DNA from: Pristionchus mayeri
Lineage: Eukaryota; Nematoda; Chromadorea; Rhabditida; Neodiplogasteridae
Direction of reading: 5' to 3'
Assembly: GCA_036245805.1 (NCBI GenBank)
Contig: BTRK01000002.1
Span: 38,732,661-38,796,660 of the forward strand
Length of the DNA stretch: 64,000 nt
Below, one piece after another: positions 43,497 to 55,705 of this stretch. The stretch's first letter is position 1; every line of letters starts with the position of its first letter. Under the pieces are notes generated by a model. That model was not told where the DNA came from. It worked only from the letters and a program-made list of their open reading frames with translations, and did no database searches. The translations under genes were made by a program, and so were the position numbers.

Positions 43497-43990
43497 ACAG
43501 ACCGTCCACGAGACAACGTAAGTGGTCTCGGATGGTAAAATATAGATTCTCCCGGTAATTTTTTTCTGAAGTGAGGGTCCAAAGTTAGGAACCCAGGCAC
43601 CAATAGCTAAGGTTCTAGGTCGGTTTTGAAAAAGATACAGTAACCCATAATTTTTGGGGTCGAAAATTTCGATATCTCAGAATTTCATGAGATATAGATT
43701 TTCTGGTGTATTTTCACTCGTAGAAAACGAAGTTCAAGACTAGAGCTCACGAGATGTCGATCTAAAAAAGTTAGACCCAAAAAACCGATTTTTTCGGTCG
43801 AAATCGGCATTAATTTGATCATAACTAATTTGGATGCCCCCTGGGGGCGTATTTGCATTACATTTTCGGAATCTACGTGTTCAAATGGATATTCCATGAT
43901 TTTTTCAGATTTTTTAAAAAAGGGTTTTTTTTCAAAATCCGCGCCCAAAGATAGGACTCGCTATTTGGGCGAATACTGTAGATCAGGTCA
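43497..43990. repeat. Dispersed repeat beginning AGACCGTCCAC, copy 2
   Basis: It starts AGACCGTCCACGAGACAACG and continues with TTTTTGGGGTCGAAAATTTC, GATATCTCAGAATT and GGTGTATTTTCACTCGTAGAA, matching 10966-11210 in order. The 3' half is less similar. Confidence 0.6.
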
Positions 43991-44261
43991 CAGTAGGTGT
44001 AGAGACCTGAGCCATGCACAGAAATGTAGAGGAGATCAATCTGAACATTTTATCTGTTGAAAGTGAGTTTCTATCTTTTCGTTGAAGCGCGCTACAGAGC
44101 CTGGAAGTTAACAAACTCGACGGTGGAGGCGCGCGGGAGAGCACTAAAAAGAGGGGAGGGAGAGGAAGGTCAGGCGGCGAGAGCACCAAAAGGTTAGAGC
44201 GCGCGCTCTCGGGGGATTCTAGCCCGATATTGCTTCGAACCGCCGAATTCCACAAAAGCGA

Positions 44262-44888
44262 CTCTTCTTAATTCGGGTCACCATATCTTCAATGTACACA
44301 GTCTCTAGCAATTCCAATGGTCTAGAAATAGGATGTGGCATGAAAGAAACGGTCACTCTAATGGGAATTCTTACGAGGAATGACCGAGGCATCCAGGCTG
44401 GTCATCTAAGATTCGAACAAGGTCAAGCGTGGACTACTTAATTTTCACCATCTGATTTGGCTGAGCTAGATTGCATGCAGGCTTAACCATTCCATCCACT
44501 CCATGCCATTTCAATACCATTCCGTCATCCTATTCAAATTTTATGAGAAAATTATATGAGCGAACTATTTTCACTACTGAAGCCTTTTGTATTGCCATGC
44601 AACAAAATGCAAGGCCATATTGGGGTCGTTGCACTTCTCCAAACAAAATCTCAGAGAACTACTGTGGTGGCGATGGAAAGTGGAGATCATTCATATTGGG
44701 GTGTTCCAAAAGTTCGATGAATTTTTGTTCTTAGGAGCGTAACCTTCGCCGTAATGATTGCACATCCCAAATAGTAACATAATCTAATAGAGTAGCCTTC
44801 ACACAATAACATGGTCCATGGAATTTGCATCGGCTGCTCTCTCTTGTTTGTTTATGTAAAAGTTTATGTAATGGGTTATGTAAAGTTT
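44262..44888. repeat. Diverged relative of the large palindrome's inner arm
   Basis: In order it resembles the right arm at 49598-50160: TCACCATATCTTCAATGTAC, TCTAGAAATAG, ATATTGGGGTGTTCC, TTTGCATCGGCTGCTCTC and AAAGTTTATGTAA. Similarity is partial, with many substitutions and indels, so this is an older copy of the sequence that was later duplicated as an inverted repeat. Confidence 0.55.
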
Positions 44889-45415
44889 ATGTAAAGGGGT
44901 GGAGTGACACAAAATAACGTTTTCGTCTAAATTATTGTATTTATGTTCGGCTTCTTCTTAATGATAATATCTTAATTTCTTCGCCGTTTTATCATGTACT
45001 CACATCTTGATATGCATACTAAATCTGAAAGAAATTAGCCTACTGCTGTTCCTGCAACAATCAAAAAACGAAAAATTTCACCGGTCATACTTTCCACGTT
45101 TTCGATGAAATTTCATGATCAAACAAATTATTGTCATTATATTCCCTTCCAAGATGGTCAAATTTTATGTCTACAAAGTAAAGTGGTGTACCACTAATTA
45201 TCTTCAATTAGCGTATGCTCAAATTAGGGTTCGATTTGATCGCACAAAAAAGAACCGTAGTTGTTCCGTTTGAATATGATCAATAACGAATACAAACATT
45301 CATAAAACATGCGTCAATGACATAAATGCAGCACACTGAAATAATTGTTGGATCGTGTACTATACAACTAGGTTGTTAGAGGCATCAACCATTTGCGTTC
45401 CTGTTCAAGAAAAAA
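44889..45415. repeat. Direct repeat of the arm segment at 46976-47501
   Basis: About 525 bp are almost identical to 46976-47501 (offset 2087) and, inverted, to 50198-50723. It starts TGTAAAGGGGTGGAGTGACA and ends TTTGCGTTCCTGTTCA; at one inspected site ATTTTATG replaces AATGTTATG. At its right edge it abuts the truncated mariner that begins the left arm of the big palindrome. Confidence 0.85.
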
Positions 45416-46157
45416 TAATTGGAACGCACTTATGTTAGTCACTGTTGTTGCAATTCTGGATTCAGAAGAGTTGGTCAAGTTGGCTACGAATCAGCGGCTA
45501 ACCTTACACTCAGTGAAGTATATCTTTGATTCCGCTCAACATAGCACCATATCTGGCGTATATTTTGAAAGAGCATTGACGGGGTATATCACCATGCTGT
45601 AGAAGTTTGGTTCATTATTCATCTCTGCGAACTAGCACCTGATCAAACGAATTAAAAAAATCTGCACCAAATTTAAATCAGTTCATATTAATATTTTTCG
45701 CATAGCCAGCGTGCGCAGTTCAGCTCTACCCTATGGTTTGCTGTGCATGAACACCCCAAACATATACTAGGAGGTCAGGCATTGATAATGTTTGAGAAGT
45801 ATCCTTCATGGAAATATTGAGAACCTCCGAAATGCGACAAAACTTATGTTACAACCTAATAGTTAAGAGTATCACATGCATAAGGCATATAACACGTGTT
45901 CAAATAAATTTACTACCAATTTCAACTTTGCCAGTTGCTTGTTTATGGCACAAATCACTTATCTCGCAACAAAATGATTTGTTGATTCGATAAACAAATT
46001 TGTTTTCGATAAACAACTGGCAATCGTGCGAGGTTCCCCAATTACCAGTTGCATTTTCGTCTTCGAAAGGAACACATAGGAACACATTCGCAATTGAATA
46101 TTTCAACTTCCCGTGAAACATATTGCTCAAACTTCCTGAATACGTCACTTGAATGTA

Positions 46158-46735
46158 CAGTCGCGCCGGAAAGTGAGTAGACGATTTTTATTTTTGATAT
46201 AACTTTTGTTACAGTAGGCCGATCAAGTAAAATGTTGTGGCACTATATACCAAATCCATCGAGGAATACAATGTGGATACCGGGCCATCAATTGCATCAT
46301 CACTGATTTTGTAGTGATGACACAACCGAAAAACACTTTTTCAAACATCCATTATTCTTACATAGATTTTTTCCTGCTCGCCAAACTTTCTGAGCTTGGA
46401 GATATGCTCGAGACCTACCCAGAAAATTTTTTGAGGTTGCTGCGCGACCGCACATTTGCTGCACTTTTGCTGCAAAGTTGAGGTCGCAAATTCAGAACTC
46501 GACTTCTAGACAAGCTCGAGAGTCGTTCAAAGCATCAAAATGATTGCAATGATGATATCAGATGATCCTAAGAATATGAAAACAATAGCTCGAAATTTGC
46601 CCTCAGGGCATGAAAAAATCACTTTTTTGCATGACCATTTTTTGGACATTCATAACTTTGCGGGAAAGTTTGGTAAAAATCTGGTTTTTGCATAGTCATA
46701 TTCAAAATGTATTGGAGAACTGATTCCTAACTTTT
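46158..46735. mobile_element. Tc1-like end inside the left arm (mirrored at 50963-51540)
   Basis: TA then CAGTCGCGCCGGAAAGTGAG begins a segment homologous to 10420-10965 and, more weakly, to 58-430. The right end is not recognisable because a palindromic element (46695-46973) interrupts it. No transposase frame. Confidence 0.65.
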
Positions 46736-46973
46736 TAGAGTGTTTGGATAACTTTCCGACCCGCGGCAACCGTTTTTCGGACGGATACTCGGGTCGGGAA
46801 AACCCCGTTTACGCACTCTCGTCGTCTGTACTCTCTCGCACATAGTAGTAAACAAGGTGTTTTTCCCCAACCGAGTATCCCTTCGAAAAACGGTCGCCGC
46901 GGGATTGAAAGTTATCCAAACCCTCTAAAAAGTTGGGAATCAGTTCTCCAATACATTTTGAATATGACTATGC
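46695..46973. repeat. 280-bp palindrome nested in the arm (mirrored at 50725-51003)
   Basis: CATAGTCATATTCAAAATGT, ATTGGAGAACTGATTCC, CTTTTTAGAGTGTTTGG and AACCGTTTTTCG at the left recur complemented at the right, with a central ACGCACTCTCGTCGTCTGTA loop. The two sides differ by a few bases. Confidence 0.8.
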
Positions 46974-47714
46974 AAATGTAAAGGGGTGGAGTGACACAAA
47001 ATAACGTTTTCGTCTAAATTATTGTATTTATGTTCGGCTTCTTCTTAATGATAATATCTTAATTTCTTCGCCGTTTTATCATGTACTCACATCTTGATAT
47101 GCATACTAAATCTGAAAGAAATTAGCCTACTGCTGTTCCTGCAACAATCAAAAAACGAAAAATTTCACCGGTCATACTTTCCACGTTTTCGATGAAATTT
47201 CATGATCAAACAAATTATTGTCATTATATTCCCTTCCAAGATGGTCAAATGTTATGTCTACAAAGTAAAGTGGTGTACCACTAATTATCTTCAATTAGCG
47301 TATGCTCAAATTAGGGTTCGATTTGATCGCACAAAAAAGAACCGTAGTTGTTCCGTTTGAATATGATCAATAACGAATACAAACATTCATAAAACATGCG
47401 TCAATGACATAAATGCAGCACACTGAAATAATTGTTGGATCGTGTACTATACAACTAGGTTGTTAGAGGCATCAACCATTTGCGTTCCTGTTCAGGAAAA
47501 AATTAAAGACGAAAACGTGATTATGGGAATTGAAAGTACTCTTTACATAAAAGTTTAATAAAAATAGGGGAGAGCAGCTTATGCAAATTCCGTGGATCAT
47601 GAGATTGCATAGTGACCACTCTATTAAATAGTGGTTGCATTTGGGGTGAACAATCAATACGGCGGAGTTTACACTCCTACGAAAAAAATGCATCGAACTG
47701 TAGGAAAACCCCAA

Positions 47715-47990
47715 TATGAGGTTATTACGGAACTGCAGAATAGCGAATATGTCAAATATGCAATCTTGGGATTAGAGCAGTGAAAATACGACGATGAGAA
47801 GAATCTGGAGATGGGATGGGCTGTCGTCTATCAAGCAGCGGATAATATCAACATTGAGAAGATCGACGATCGGGGCATTGCACATTTACAAATCGATTTC
47901 AAGTTTCCAATAAATACCAATGAAGTTGAGCATGCTGATCGGTATCTAGATCTTGTTCGACTCTTAGGCGAAAAGCCTTATCAATGATCC
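47715..47990 (+). pseudogene. Decayed coding-like segment, unrecognised
   Basis: Reading from about 47716 gives YEVITELQNSEYVKYAILGL, one TGA (about 47781-47783), then KNLEMGWAVVYQAADNIN and IAHLQIDFKFPINTNEVEH, ending LGEKPYQ and TGA at 47987. The composition looks like protein sequence, and an exact mirror copy lies on the minus strand at 49711-49983. I do not recognise a family. The internal stop in both arms shows the damage predates the inverted duplication. Confidence 0.4.
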
Positions 47991-48108
47991 TTCCTCAGAA
48001 GAGTTCCCGATTCGAGTGATCGTCTCTTCATCTCGCCCACTATTTCTAGACCAGTGGAAAATCGAGAGATTTTGTGCATTGAAGATATGATGACTCCGAT
48101 TAACAAGA

Positions 48109-49589
48109 GTCGCTTTAGCAGATTTCGGCAGTTCGACGATCAATATGAATGGAGCAGAAAACAATAGAGAAAGGGGTTGATGCACCCAAGTGTTGTCGTC
48201 GCACATTTCAACCTTCGACCCATGCCACTATTTTGGGCGCGTTCTCGAGATGCGGTGCCAGACATTAAAAAAACAAGCGATAAATGCATTGCACACTATC
48301 TTACTCGAGTGCATGGTCCACGGGTCGGGTACAGTAAGATGGTTCACAGAAGTATAATAAGCAACACCACGTGATTCCATATCTTCGTGAGTGATACGGA
48401 AGATGTCGTCATGTTGTCAATCCTCATGCAAATGTATTGCTCAGAGTGGTCATTCATATTTATGCGATACAATGCTGGCTCATGATTATGCTTTCCGTCT
48501 CGTTTTTCTACCATATTTAACTGCTAAATAAGACTTTGCTTATATAAACTTACCGATCGATTGGAATGGGCTAGAATTATTGTAATTTTTTAAAGTTATG
48601 AAACTAAATTGTCATGCAAAAAAGGCAAATTTTGAGATATCGTTTTCATATTCCCATGATCATTTGGAGTCATGATGGAGATCATTTAAAAGCTCGATTG
48701 CGTTAGTTTGAACCAAGATACGACCAAAAAAACTGATTTTTCCAAAATTCGACTAAGTCCAGAACAGGAGATGAGCTCTCTTACTAAATCGATATTGCGA
48801 AGCCAGTAATATGAAAAGTGTTCAACATAAACATCATATATTTTTGTTCAGAGAATACGCCGGTGAAATAAAAGTGATGGTGTTTTTGGTATACGACTCC
48901 AAAAAATCGATATTCTCATTACGAAAATCAGTTTTTTCGCAATTTTCGCTATGAAGATTTGGCCGTTAGTCCTACGTTGAAGAAGTTGTAGATCTCTCGA
49001 AGACGAACAAAATGAGAAAAAAAAGTTCGCAGTAGGATGAAAATTGAATGATTTATGTCAATTTCCAGTGGTAGATCACAACAATCGATAATGTACAGAT
49101 TTCACCAAACTGACTGGATTAACCTTCTTGTGACCTCCAATGGTATGCATTAACATATTTAATTCAAAATCGGAGGCACAAAATATTTTCTAGTAACCAA
49201 ACGAGCCATATTTCCTACACTTTTACAGGAAACCCGTGTTAATGCTTTGAACGGGACTCTAGCATGCTCGAATTTCTGAATTTGCAAAAGTAAAGCTGCA
49301 GCTTGGTACACTTCAAGAGGAGGAATACGGACGGATTCCCATCGTCTCGAGTGATCTACCGTCAAGAAAAGCCCCGCTCAAGTGTGCGTTATGAGTTCCT
49401 AACCGGCGCAAGTCAGGTGTTCGGCGGCAGGATGATCTACTTCAATGCTCAACGGAGATAAACCACGATTGTCCCTACAGTTGACAAAATAAGCTGAAGA
49501 AGATTCCATCCCTTAACCTAACGACGCTCTGAGCCCGAAAAACCCAATCCCTTCCACGCCAAAGTCACCCTCCTGCAGGATAAAATGAT
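48109..49589. other. Spacer between the palindrome arms
   Basis: This 1.48-kb region has no partner elsewhere in the window. It is A+T-rich with no gene I can support. A weak coding-like stretch at 49395-49460 (VRYEFLTGASQVFGGRMIYF, then NAQRR and TAA) has no clear splice context. Confidence 0.5.
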
Positions 49590-52282
49590 TCTTGTTAATC
49601 GGAGTCATCATATCTTCAATGCACAAAATCTCTCGATTTTCCACTGGTCTAGAAATAGTGGGCGAGATGAAGAGACGATCACTCGAATCGGGAACTCTTC
49701 TGAGGAAGGATCATTGATGAGGCTTTTCGCATAAGAGTCGAACAAGATCTAGATACCGATCAGCATGCTCAACTTCATTGGTATTTATTGGAAACTTGAA
49801 ATTGATTTGTAAATGTGCAATGCCCCGATCGTCGATCTTCTCAATGTTGATATTATCGGCTGCTTGATAGACGATAGCCCATCCCATCTCCAGATTCTTC
49901 TCATCGTCGTATTTTCACTGCTCTAATCCCAAGATTGCATATTTGACATATTCGCTATTCTGCAGTTCCGTAATAACCTCATATTGGGGTTTTCCTACAG
50001 TTCGATGCATTTTTTTCGTAGGAGTGTAAACTCCGCCGTATTGATTGTTCACCCCAAATGCAACCACTATTTAATAGAGTAGTCACTATGCAATCTCATG
50101 ATCCACGGAATTTGCATACGCTGCTCTCCCCTATTTTTAATAAACTTTTATGTAAAGAGTACTTTCAATTCCCATAATCACGTTTTCGTCTTTAATTTTT
50201 TCTTGAACAGGAACGCAAATGGTTGATGCCTCTAACAACCTAGTTGTATAGTACACGATCCAACAATTATTTCAGTGTGCTGCATTTATGTCATTGACGC
50301 ATGTTTTATGAATGTTTGTATTCGTTATTGATCATATTCAAACGGAACAACTACGGTTCTTTTTTGTGCGATCAAATCGAACCCTAATTTGAGCATACGC
50401 TAATTGAAGATAATTAGTGGTACACCACTTTACTTTGTAGACATAACATTTGACCATCTTGGAAGGGAATATAATGACAATAATTTGTTTGATCATGAAA
50501 TTTCATCGAAAACGTGGAAAGTATGACCGGTGAAATTTTTCGTTTTTTGATTGTTGCAGGAACAGCAGTAGGCTAATTTCTTTCAGATTTAGTATGCATA
50601 TCAAGATGTGAGTACATGATAAAACGGCGAAGAAATTAAGATATTATCATTAAGAAGAAGCCGAACATAAATACAATAATTTAGACGAAAACGTTATTTT
50701 GTGTCACTCCACCCCTTTACATTTGCATAGTCATATTCAAAATGTATTGGAGAACTGATTCCCAACTTTTTAGAGGGTTTGGATAACTTTCAATCCCGCG
50801 GCGACCGTTTTTCGAAGGGATACTCGGTTGGGGAAAAACACCTTGTTTACTACTATGTGCGAGAGAGTACAGACGACGAGAGTGCGTAAACGGGGTTTTC
50901 CCGACCCGAGTATCCGTCCGAAAAACGGTTGCCGCGGGTCGGAAAGTTATCCAAACACTCTAAAAAGTTAGGAATCAGTTCTCCAATACATTTTGAATAT
51001 GACTATGCAAAAACCAGATTTTTACCAAACTTTCCCGCAAAGTTATGAATGTCCAAAAAATGGTCATGCAAAAAAGTGATTTTTTCATGCCCTGAGGGCA
51101 AATTTCGAGCTATTGTTTTCATATTCTTAGGATCATCTGATATCATCATTGCAATCATTTTGATGCTTTGAACGACTCTCGAGCTTGTCTAGAAGTCGAG
51201 TTCTGAATTTGCGACCTCAACTTTGCAGCAAAAGTGCAGCAAATGTGCGGTCGCGCAGCAACCTCAAAAAATTTTCTGGGTAGGTCTCGAGCATATCTCC
51301 AAGCTCAGAAAGTTTGGCGAGCAGGAAAAAATCTATGTAAGAATAATGGATGTTTGAAAAAGTGTTTTTCGGTTGTGTCATCACTACAAAATCAGTGATG
51401 ATGCAATTGATGGCCCGGTATCCACATTGTATTCCTCGATGGATTTGGTATATAGTGCCACAACATTTTACTTGATCGGCCTACTGTAACAAAAGTTATA
51501 TCAAAAATAAAAATCGTCTACTCACTTTCCGGCGCGACTGTACATTCAAGTGACGTATTCAGGAAGTTTGAGCAATATGTTTCACGGGAAGTTGAAATAT
51601 TCAATTGCGAATGTGTTCCTATGTGTTCCTTTCGAAGACGAAAATGCAACTGGTAATTGGGGAACCTCGCACGATTGCCAGTTGTTTATCGAAAACAAAT
51701 TTGTTTATCGAATCAACAAATCATTTTGTTGCGAGATAAGTGATTTGTGCCATAAACAAGCAACTGGCAAAGTTGAAATTGGTAGTAAATTTATTTGAAC
51801 ACGTGTTATATGCCTTATGCATGTGATACTCTTAACTATTAGGTTGTAACATAAGTTTTGTCGCATTTCGGAGGTTCTCAATATTTCCATGAAGGATACT
51901 TCTCAAACATTATCAATGCCTGACCTCCTAGTATATGTTTGGGGTGTTCATGCACAGCAAACCATAGGGTAGAGCTGAACTGCGCACGCTGGCTATGCGA
52001 AAAATATTAATATGAACTGATTTAAATTTGGTGCAGATTTTTTTAATTCGTTTGATCAGGTGCTAGTTCGCAGAGATGAATAATGAACCAAACTTCTACA
52101 GCATGGTGATATACCCCGTCAATGCTCTTTCAAAATATACGCCAGATATGGTGCTATGTTGAGCGGAATCAAAGATATACTTCACTGAGTGTAAGGTTAG
52201 CCGCTGATTCGTAGCCAACTTGACCAACTCTTCTGAATCCAGAATTGCAACAACAGTGACTAACATAAGTGCGTTCCAATTA
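49590..52282 (-). repeat. Right arm of the 2.69-kb-arm inverted repeat
   Basis: Mirror of 45416-48108 about an axis near 48849. Unlike the left arm, it continues into a complete copy of the mariner (51839-53103); the left arm stops 444 bp into that element. The right arm therefore carries the parental arrangement at its outer edge, and the left arm is probably the derived copy. Confidence 0.9.
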
Positions 52283-53103
52283 CCACTCATGGAGGTATAA
52301 TTTATCATTAAACAAGTGAGAGAAAGAACACTCCACTTGTGGGAAATTTGAATTTTTATTAATTCAATTCGCGCACAATTTTACCAAAATATGCAAGTTT
52401 AGGTGTTTCGAATTAAAGATTGTCATTCAAAAGCTATTTATTTCCAAACTTATCCCAAGTAGATACTAGTAAGGGAAGGATTTATGGTTAGGATGGACAC
52501 AACAAATCAGATATTGAACATGTGTGCGAGGTAGGAATATGAACAAAGTGCCGATTTCATTAGTTTAATTTACATACCATCGTTCTGACTGGAGCCACTT
52601 ATCTCAACAGAACCCAATCTGCCCCAAACTTTGTCTGCATACTGACCACTTTGGGTGAACTATATTCCACCACTATTTGGATCTGGATATCTATTGAGAA
52701 GAAAACTCGGCTTGCGAAAGTTTTCGCGACCGTCACCAACCATCCACATTATACAAACTCGTCTACATTTCTAGAACGATTTTCGTTTGTAATTATCCGT
52801 GAGTGGTTCAAAATTATGCACATATGTAGTACTTTAAGCAAATCACACAAAATCGGCATAATTTATCCTTTTCAAGAAGAGCTGATGCGTGAAAATGATT
52901 TGTAATCCTTATCTCAGTACAACTTTGTCTGACTAATGTGCCTCCTCAACTGCCTTGACAGGACTGAAGTAAAGCGCGTAAGAAAGAGTACGAAGGCCCT
53001 CACTGATGATGAATAACGAAATTGAGATTAAATTAATTCGAAGAATTTCTGAGGTTAAAATGCATAAGAGATTGGACGCGACAAAACTTATGTTACAACC
53101 TGA
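51839..53103. mobile_element. Mariner-type element, complete copy
   Basis: TA then TTAGGTTGTAACATAAGTTT at the left; AAACTTATGTTACAACCTGA then TA at the right. It is about 1265 bp and is the inverse of the copy at 35005-36261, sharing the same internal 60-84-codon frames. The left 444 bp lie within the big palindrome. Confidence 0.85.
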
Positions 53104-53143
53104 TACATAAAAGTTATTCAATTCGAGAGCTGCTTTAGGAGAA

Positions 53144-53760
53144 CTTGAATGAACACGAGTGCCAATGGGGGCTCGCTGAGTATCAAGAGGGATACGAGCC
53201 TGCGCATCATCTGGGCATGACACCCGATGGAGCCAGTTGTGGAGAGGGAAAGGTGATTGAGGTTGATGATGTGATATTGATTCGTATGATGCCATCGTCT
53301 TTGTTCTCATGAACAGACACAGTTGGACTAGAATGCAAGTCAGTGTACGGAACTCTATCATTGCAGTACTGCCTGAAAGCCAAGTGCGTGCCCAAAACGG
53401 AACTGCTTGGAGCGAGAAAAAGTGGTAAGGAAAAAGCGTATCCAAATTTGCTTCGTACATTCTGCCTGACCAATAAATGTGACCAACATAGCGAGTCGCA
53501 CATAGTTCATTTTCACGAATTGTCTCGTCCAAGATTCATAGTTTTAGAGTTGTTCACATCTGCCTTTCACTTACTAGACATATGGAGATCTATCATGCCG
53601 GATACATTTCAGAAGACGATGACGGAATGGGCTTCTGGGGCTACTTCTTCTTGTGTTTTCTGCTTCCGGTCATCTTCATTATCGCTTTTGTCGACATCGC
53701 CTTTCGGCTGGCGGACGGGAGGGGGCTGCGCGAAATGTGTGTCTATTTTTTATATTTTTC
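53144..53760 (+). pseudogene. ADAM-like Cys-rich and transmembrane exon fragments
   Basis: Three coding pieces. 53160-53252 reads CQWGLAEYQEG and LGMTPDGASCGEGK, resembling the ADAM Cys-rich motif DGT-CG-GK, with a donor GTGATT. The next piece (about 53336-53425) reads GTLSLQYCLKAKCVPKTE with donor GTAAGG. The third (about 53579-53740) encodes YISEDDDGMGFWGYFF and a TM (FLCFLLPVIFIIAFVDIAFR) with a basic tail. Splice signals are present, but the frames do not all join: the TM piece is out of phase with the piece before it. No catalytic or prodomain exon lies upstream, where the mariner ends at 53103. I read it as the broken 3' end of an ADAM-type gene. Confidence 0.45.
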
Positions 53761-54127
53761 TTTATATGAGTGACTATCTGAGAGAACCGAGCAATTCCAC
53801 CTATTGACCGTACAGCGAAAAATAACGTAGAGTTCGAAAATCGGACCTAGGAAGCCGTATCTCTTAGCCCTCATTTCGTGTGTCGCGCTGGATTTGGGTT
53901 TTCGGTTTTTGTAAATCATGAACGGCTTATCCAAACCCCACAAATGTATAGTGATTCTGAAAGATCTCGACGAGGTAAGCATTTTCACTGTTAGTAGTGA
54001 AACGCTAGCTCATCTGGGAAAAAAGTTATCGTCATTTCAATAATCAAATTGGTCGTCCTATAAATGTTACATGCGAGGCGTACTTTTAAGTATTTTCATT
54101 AAATTACTCGTGTAAAGTTACCCGTGG

Positions 54128-55275
54128 ATGCAAATTTCGGCGCAAAATAAGGTGCAGACGAGGGGTTTCCCAAATATCGGGAAAATGCTCAATTGTTAGG
54201 AATTTCAGGTTTTTCGTTTCTATCGTCTCCATTTTCCTATTTTGAAGCAGAGTTGACGAAAAAATAAGTTTGGGGAATGTGAAATATCAACGAGAAATCC
54301 GTGTTTGAATCGTTCGAAAAATATCGGTTTTCCAATTCTCGATTTTGCTCAAATTTTGACATCTGAAAGTGTATATTTTCGAGTATTCGAACATAAAAAA
54401 AAACATAAATAATACTTCCACGTCGAACATAAATAATACTTCCACGTAAATAAGGAAATGTACATATAAGCTTTTGTGCGCACTTCTAGGTTCGGATTTT
54501 TCACATTGAACATTGCAAAAATGGTACTTTCAACCAAAAATTTTCGATTGAAATCCACTGAAATCAAGTAAATTTGGTGATTTCACACCACAATGCAATT
54601 TATAATGCAAAAACAAAGCAGCGAATTCAGCTCATTAGCACGGAAATACACAATCAATTATTATGATAAATCTAGATTTTGAATAAATTGGATCCAATAT
54701 ATCTTTGAAAGTGGTGCAGCTGTCGAACTTATTTCTATTTATTGTTACTAATCTACTACTCTTGTATAGCGCACTATAAAATGAGAAGGTTTCAGAGAAT
54801 GGCTGAAATTTCAATGGGTAAACACGGGAAAAATCGAGAATTTGGGTCATTGTTTTTCGGAAATAAGATATCAGCCATTTTTGTTGATTTGGTTTTGCAT
54901 TATAAATTGCATTGTGGTGTGAAATCACCAAATTTACCTGATTTCAGTGGATTTCAATCGTCAATTTTTGGTAGAAAGTACCATTTTTGCAATGTTCAAT
55001 GTGAAAAATCCGAACCTAGAAGTGCGCACAAAAGCTTATATGTACATTTCCTTATTTACGTGGAAGTATTCTCCGATATTTCTCGAACGATTCAAACACT
55101 GATTTCTCGTTGATATTTCACATTCCCCAATCTTGAAACTTATTTGTTCGTCAACTCTGCTTCAAAATAGGGAAAATGGAGACGATAGAAACGAAAAACC
55201 TGAAATTCTTAATAATTGAGCATTTTCCCGATATTTGGGAAACCCCTCGTCTGCACCTTATTTTGCGCCGAAGAG
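54128..55275. mobile_element. Foldback element (~1.15 kb)
   Basis: GGCGCAAAATAAGGTGCAGA, CGAGGGGTTTCCC, CAATAATTGAGCATTTTCCC-type and GAAACGAAAAACCTGAAATT phrases at one side recur complemented at the other (54140-54600 against 54890-55272). An inner pair (CACATTGAACATTGCAAAAA, ACCTAGAAGTGCGCAC) also mirrors. The arms show more substitutions than the 45-52 kb palindrome. Confidence 0.8.
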
Positions 55276-55310
55276 ACGCAAAATAAGAGACGGGAGAAGG
55301 GGAGGAGAGG

Positions 55311-55472
55311 CCTGGTCGCAACTGTCCTTTGCGATTCTCTCTGCCTGGTCGCAACTGTCCTTTGCGATTCTCTCTGCCTGGTCGCAACTGTCCTTTGCGA
55401 TTCTCTCTGCCTGGTCGCAACTGTCCTTTGCGATTCTCTCTGCCTGGTCGCAACTGTCCTTTGCGATTCTAA
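55311..55472. repeat. Five tandem copies of a 33-bp unit
   Basis: CCTGGTCGCAACTGTCCTTT followed by GCGATTCTCTCTG repeats with a 33-bp period starting at 55311, 55344, 55377, 55410 and 55443; the last copy changes after GCGATTCT. Because 33 is divisible by 3, several frames stay open on both strands and give artificial repetitive peptides. It lies immediately outside the foldback at 54128-55275. Confidence 0.9.
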
Positions 55473-55705
55473 ACAATTTTGTTTCTAACAATAATATCAA
55501 AAATAGCAATGTTAATATTGTTTGCAATGCATTTTCACACCGGCAAGGCAAAGAATCTTTTCGGAAAGAGCAAGTGGCAAGATCACAGTACGAGCCTGGA
55601 ATGTAAATTGATGCATATTATGTGTTGGTGAACGGTCATTTAATAAATCGTAAGTTCAAAACATAAATGCGTAACAAAACATATATCTCAGTTGATAGGA
55701 AGAAA

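Larger units (their letters stand above)
45416..48108 (+). repeat. Left arm of a 2.69-kb-arm inverted repeat
   Basis: Every landmark obeys left + right = 97698: 45859/51839 (mariner edge), 46158/51540 (Tc1-like end) and 48108/49590 (inner edge). The arms are therefore collinear with almost no net indel, and the stretches I compared were identical. In order the arm holds 444 bp of a mariner, a unique segment, a Tc1-like end, a small palindrome (46695-46973), the 525-bp repeat unit and a decayed coding-like segment. The inner edge is TTAACAAGA. Confidence 0.9.

Noticed and set aside
43306..43497. 63-residue hydrophobic frame
   Set aside because: No splice context or relative; it sits in A+T-rich repeat DNA next to a dispersed repeat.
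55311..55472. CRISPR-like array
   Set aside because: The 33-bp units are directly adjacent with no unique spacers, and the genome is eukaryotic.
55151..55606. Open frames of repeated GRENRKGQL or LVATVLCDS
   Set aside because: They translate five copies of a 33-bp tandem repeat, which stays open in several frames on both strands.
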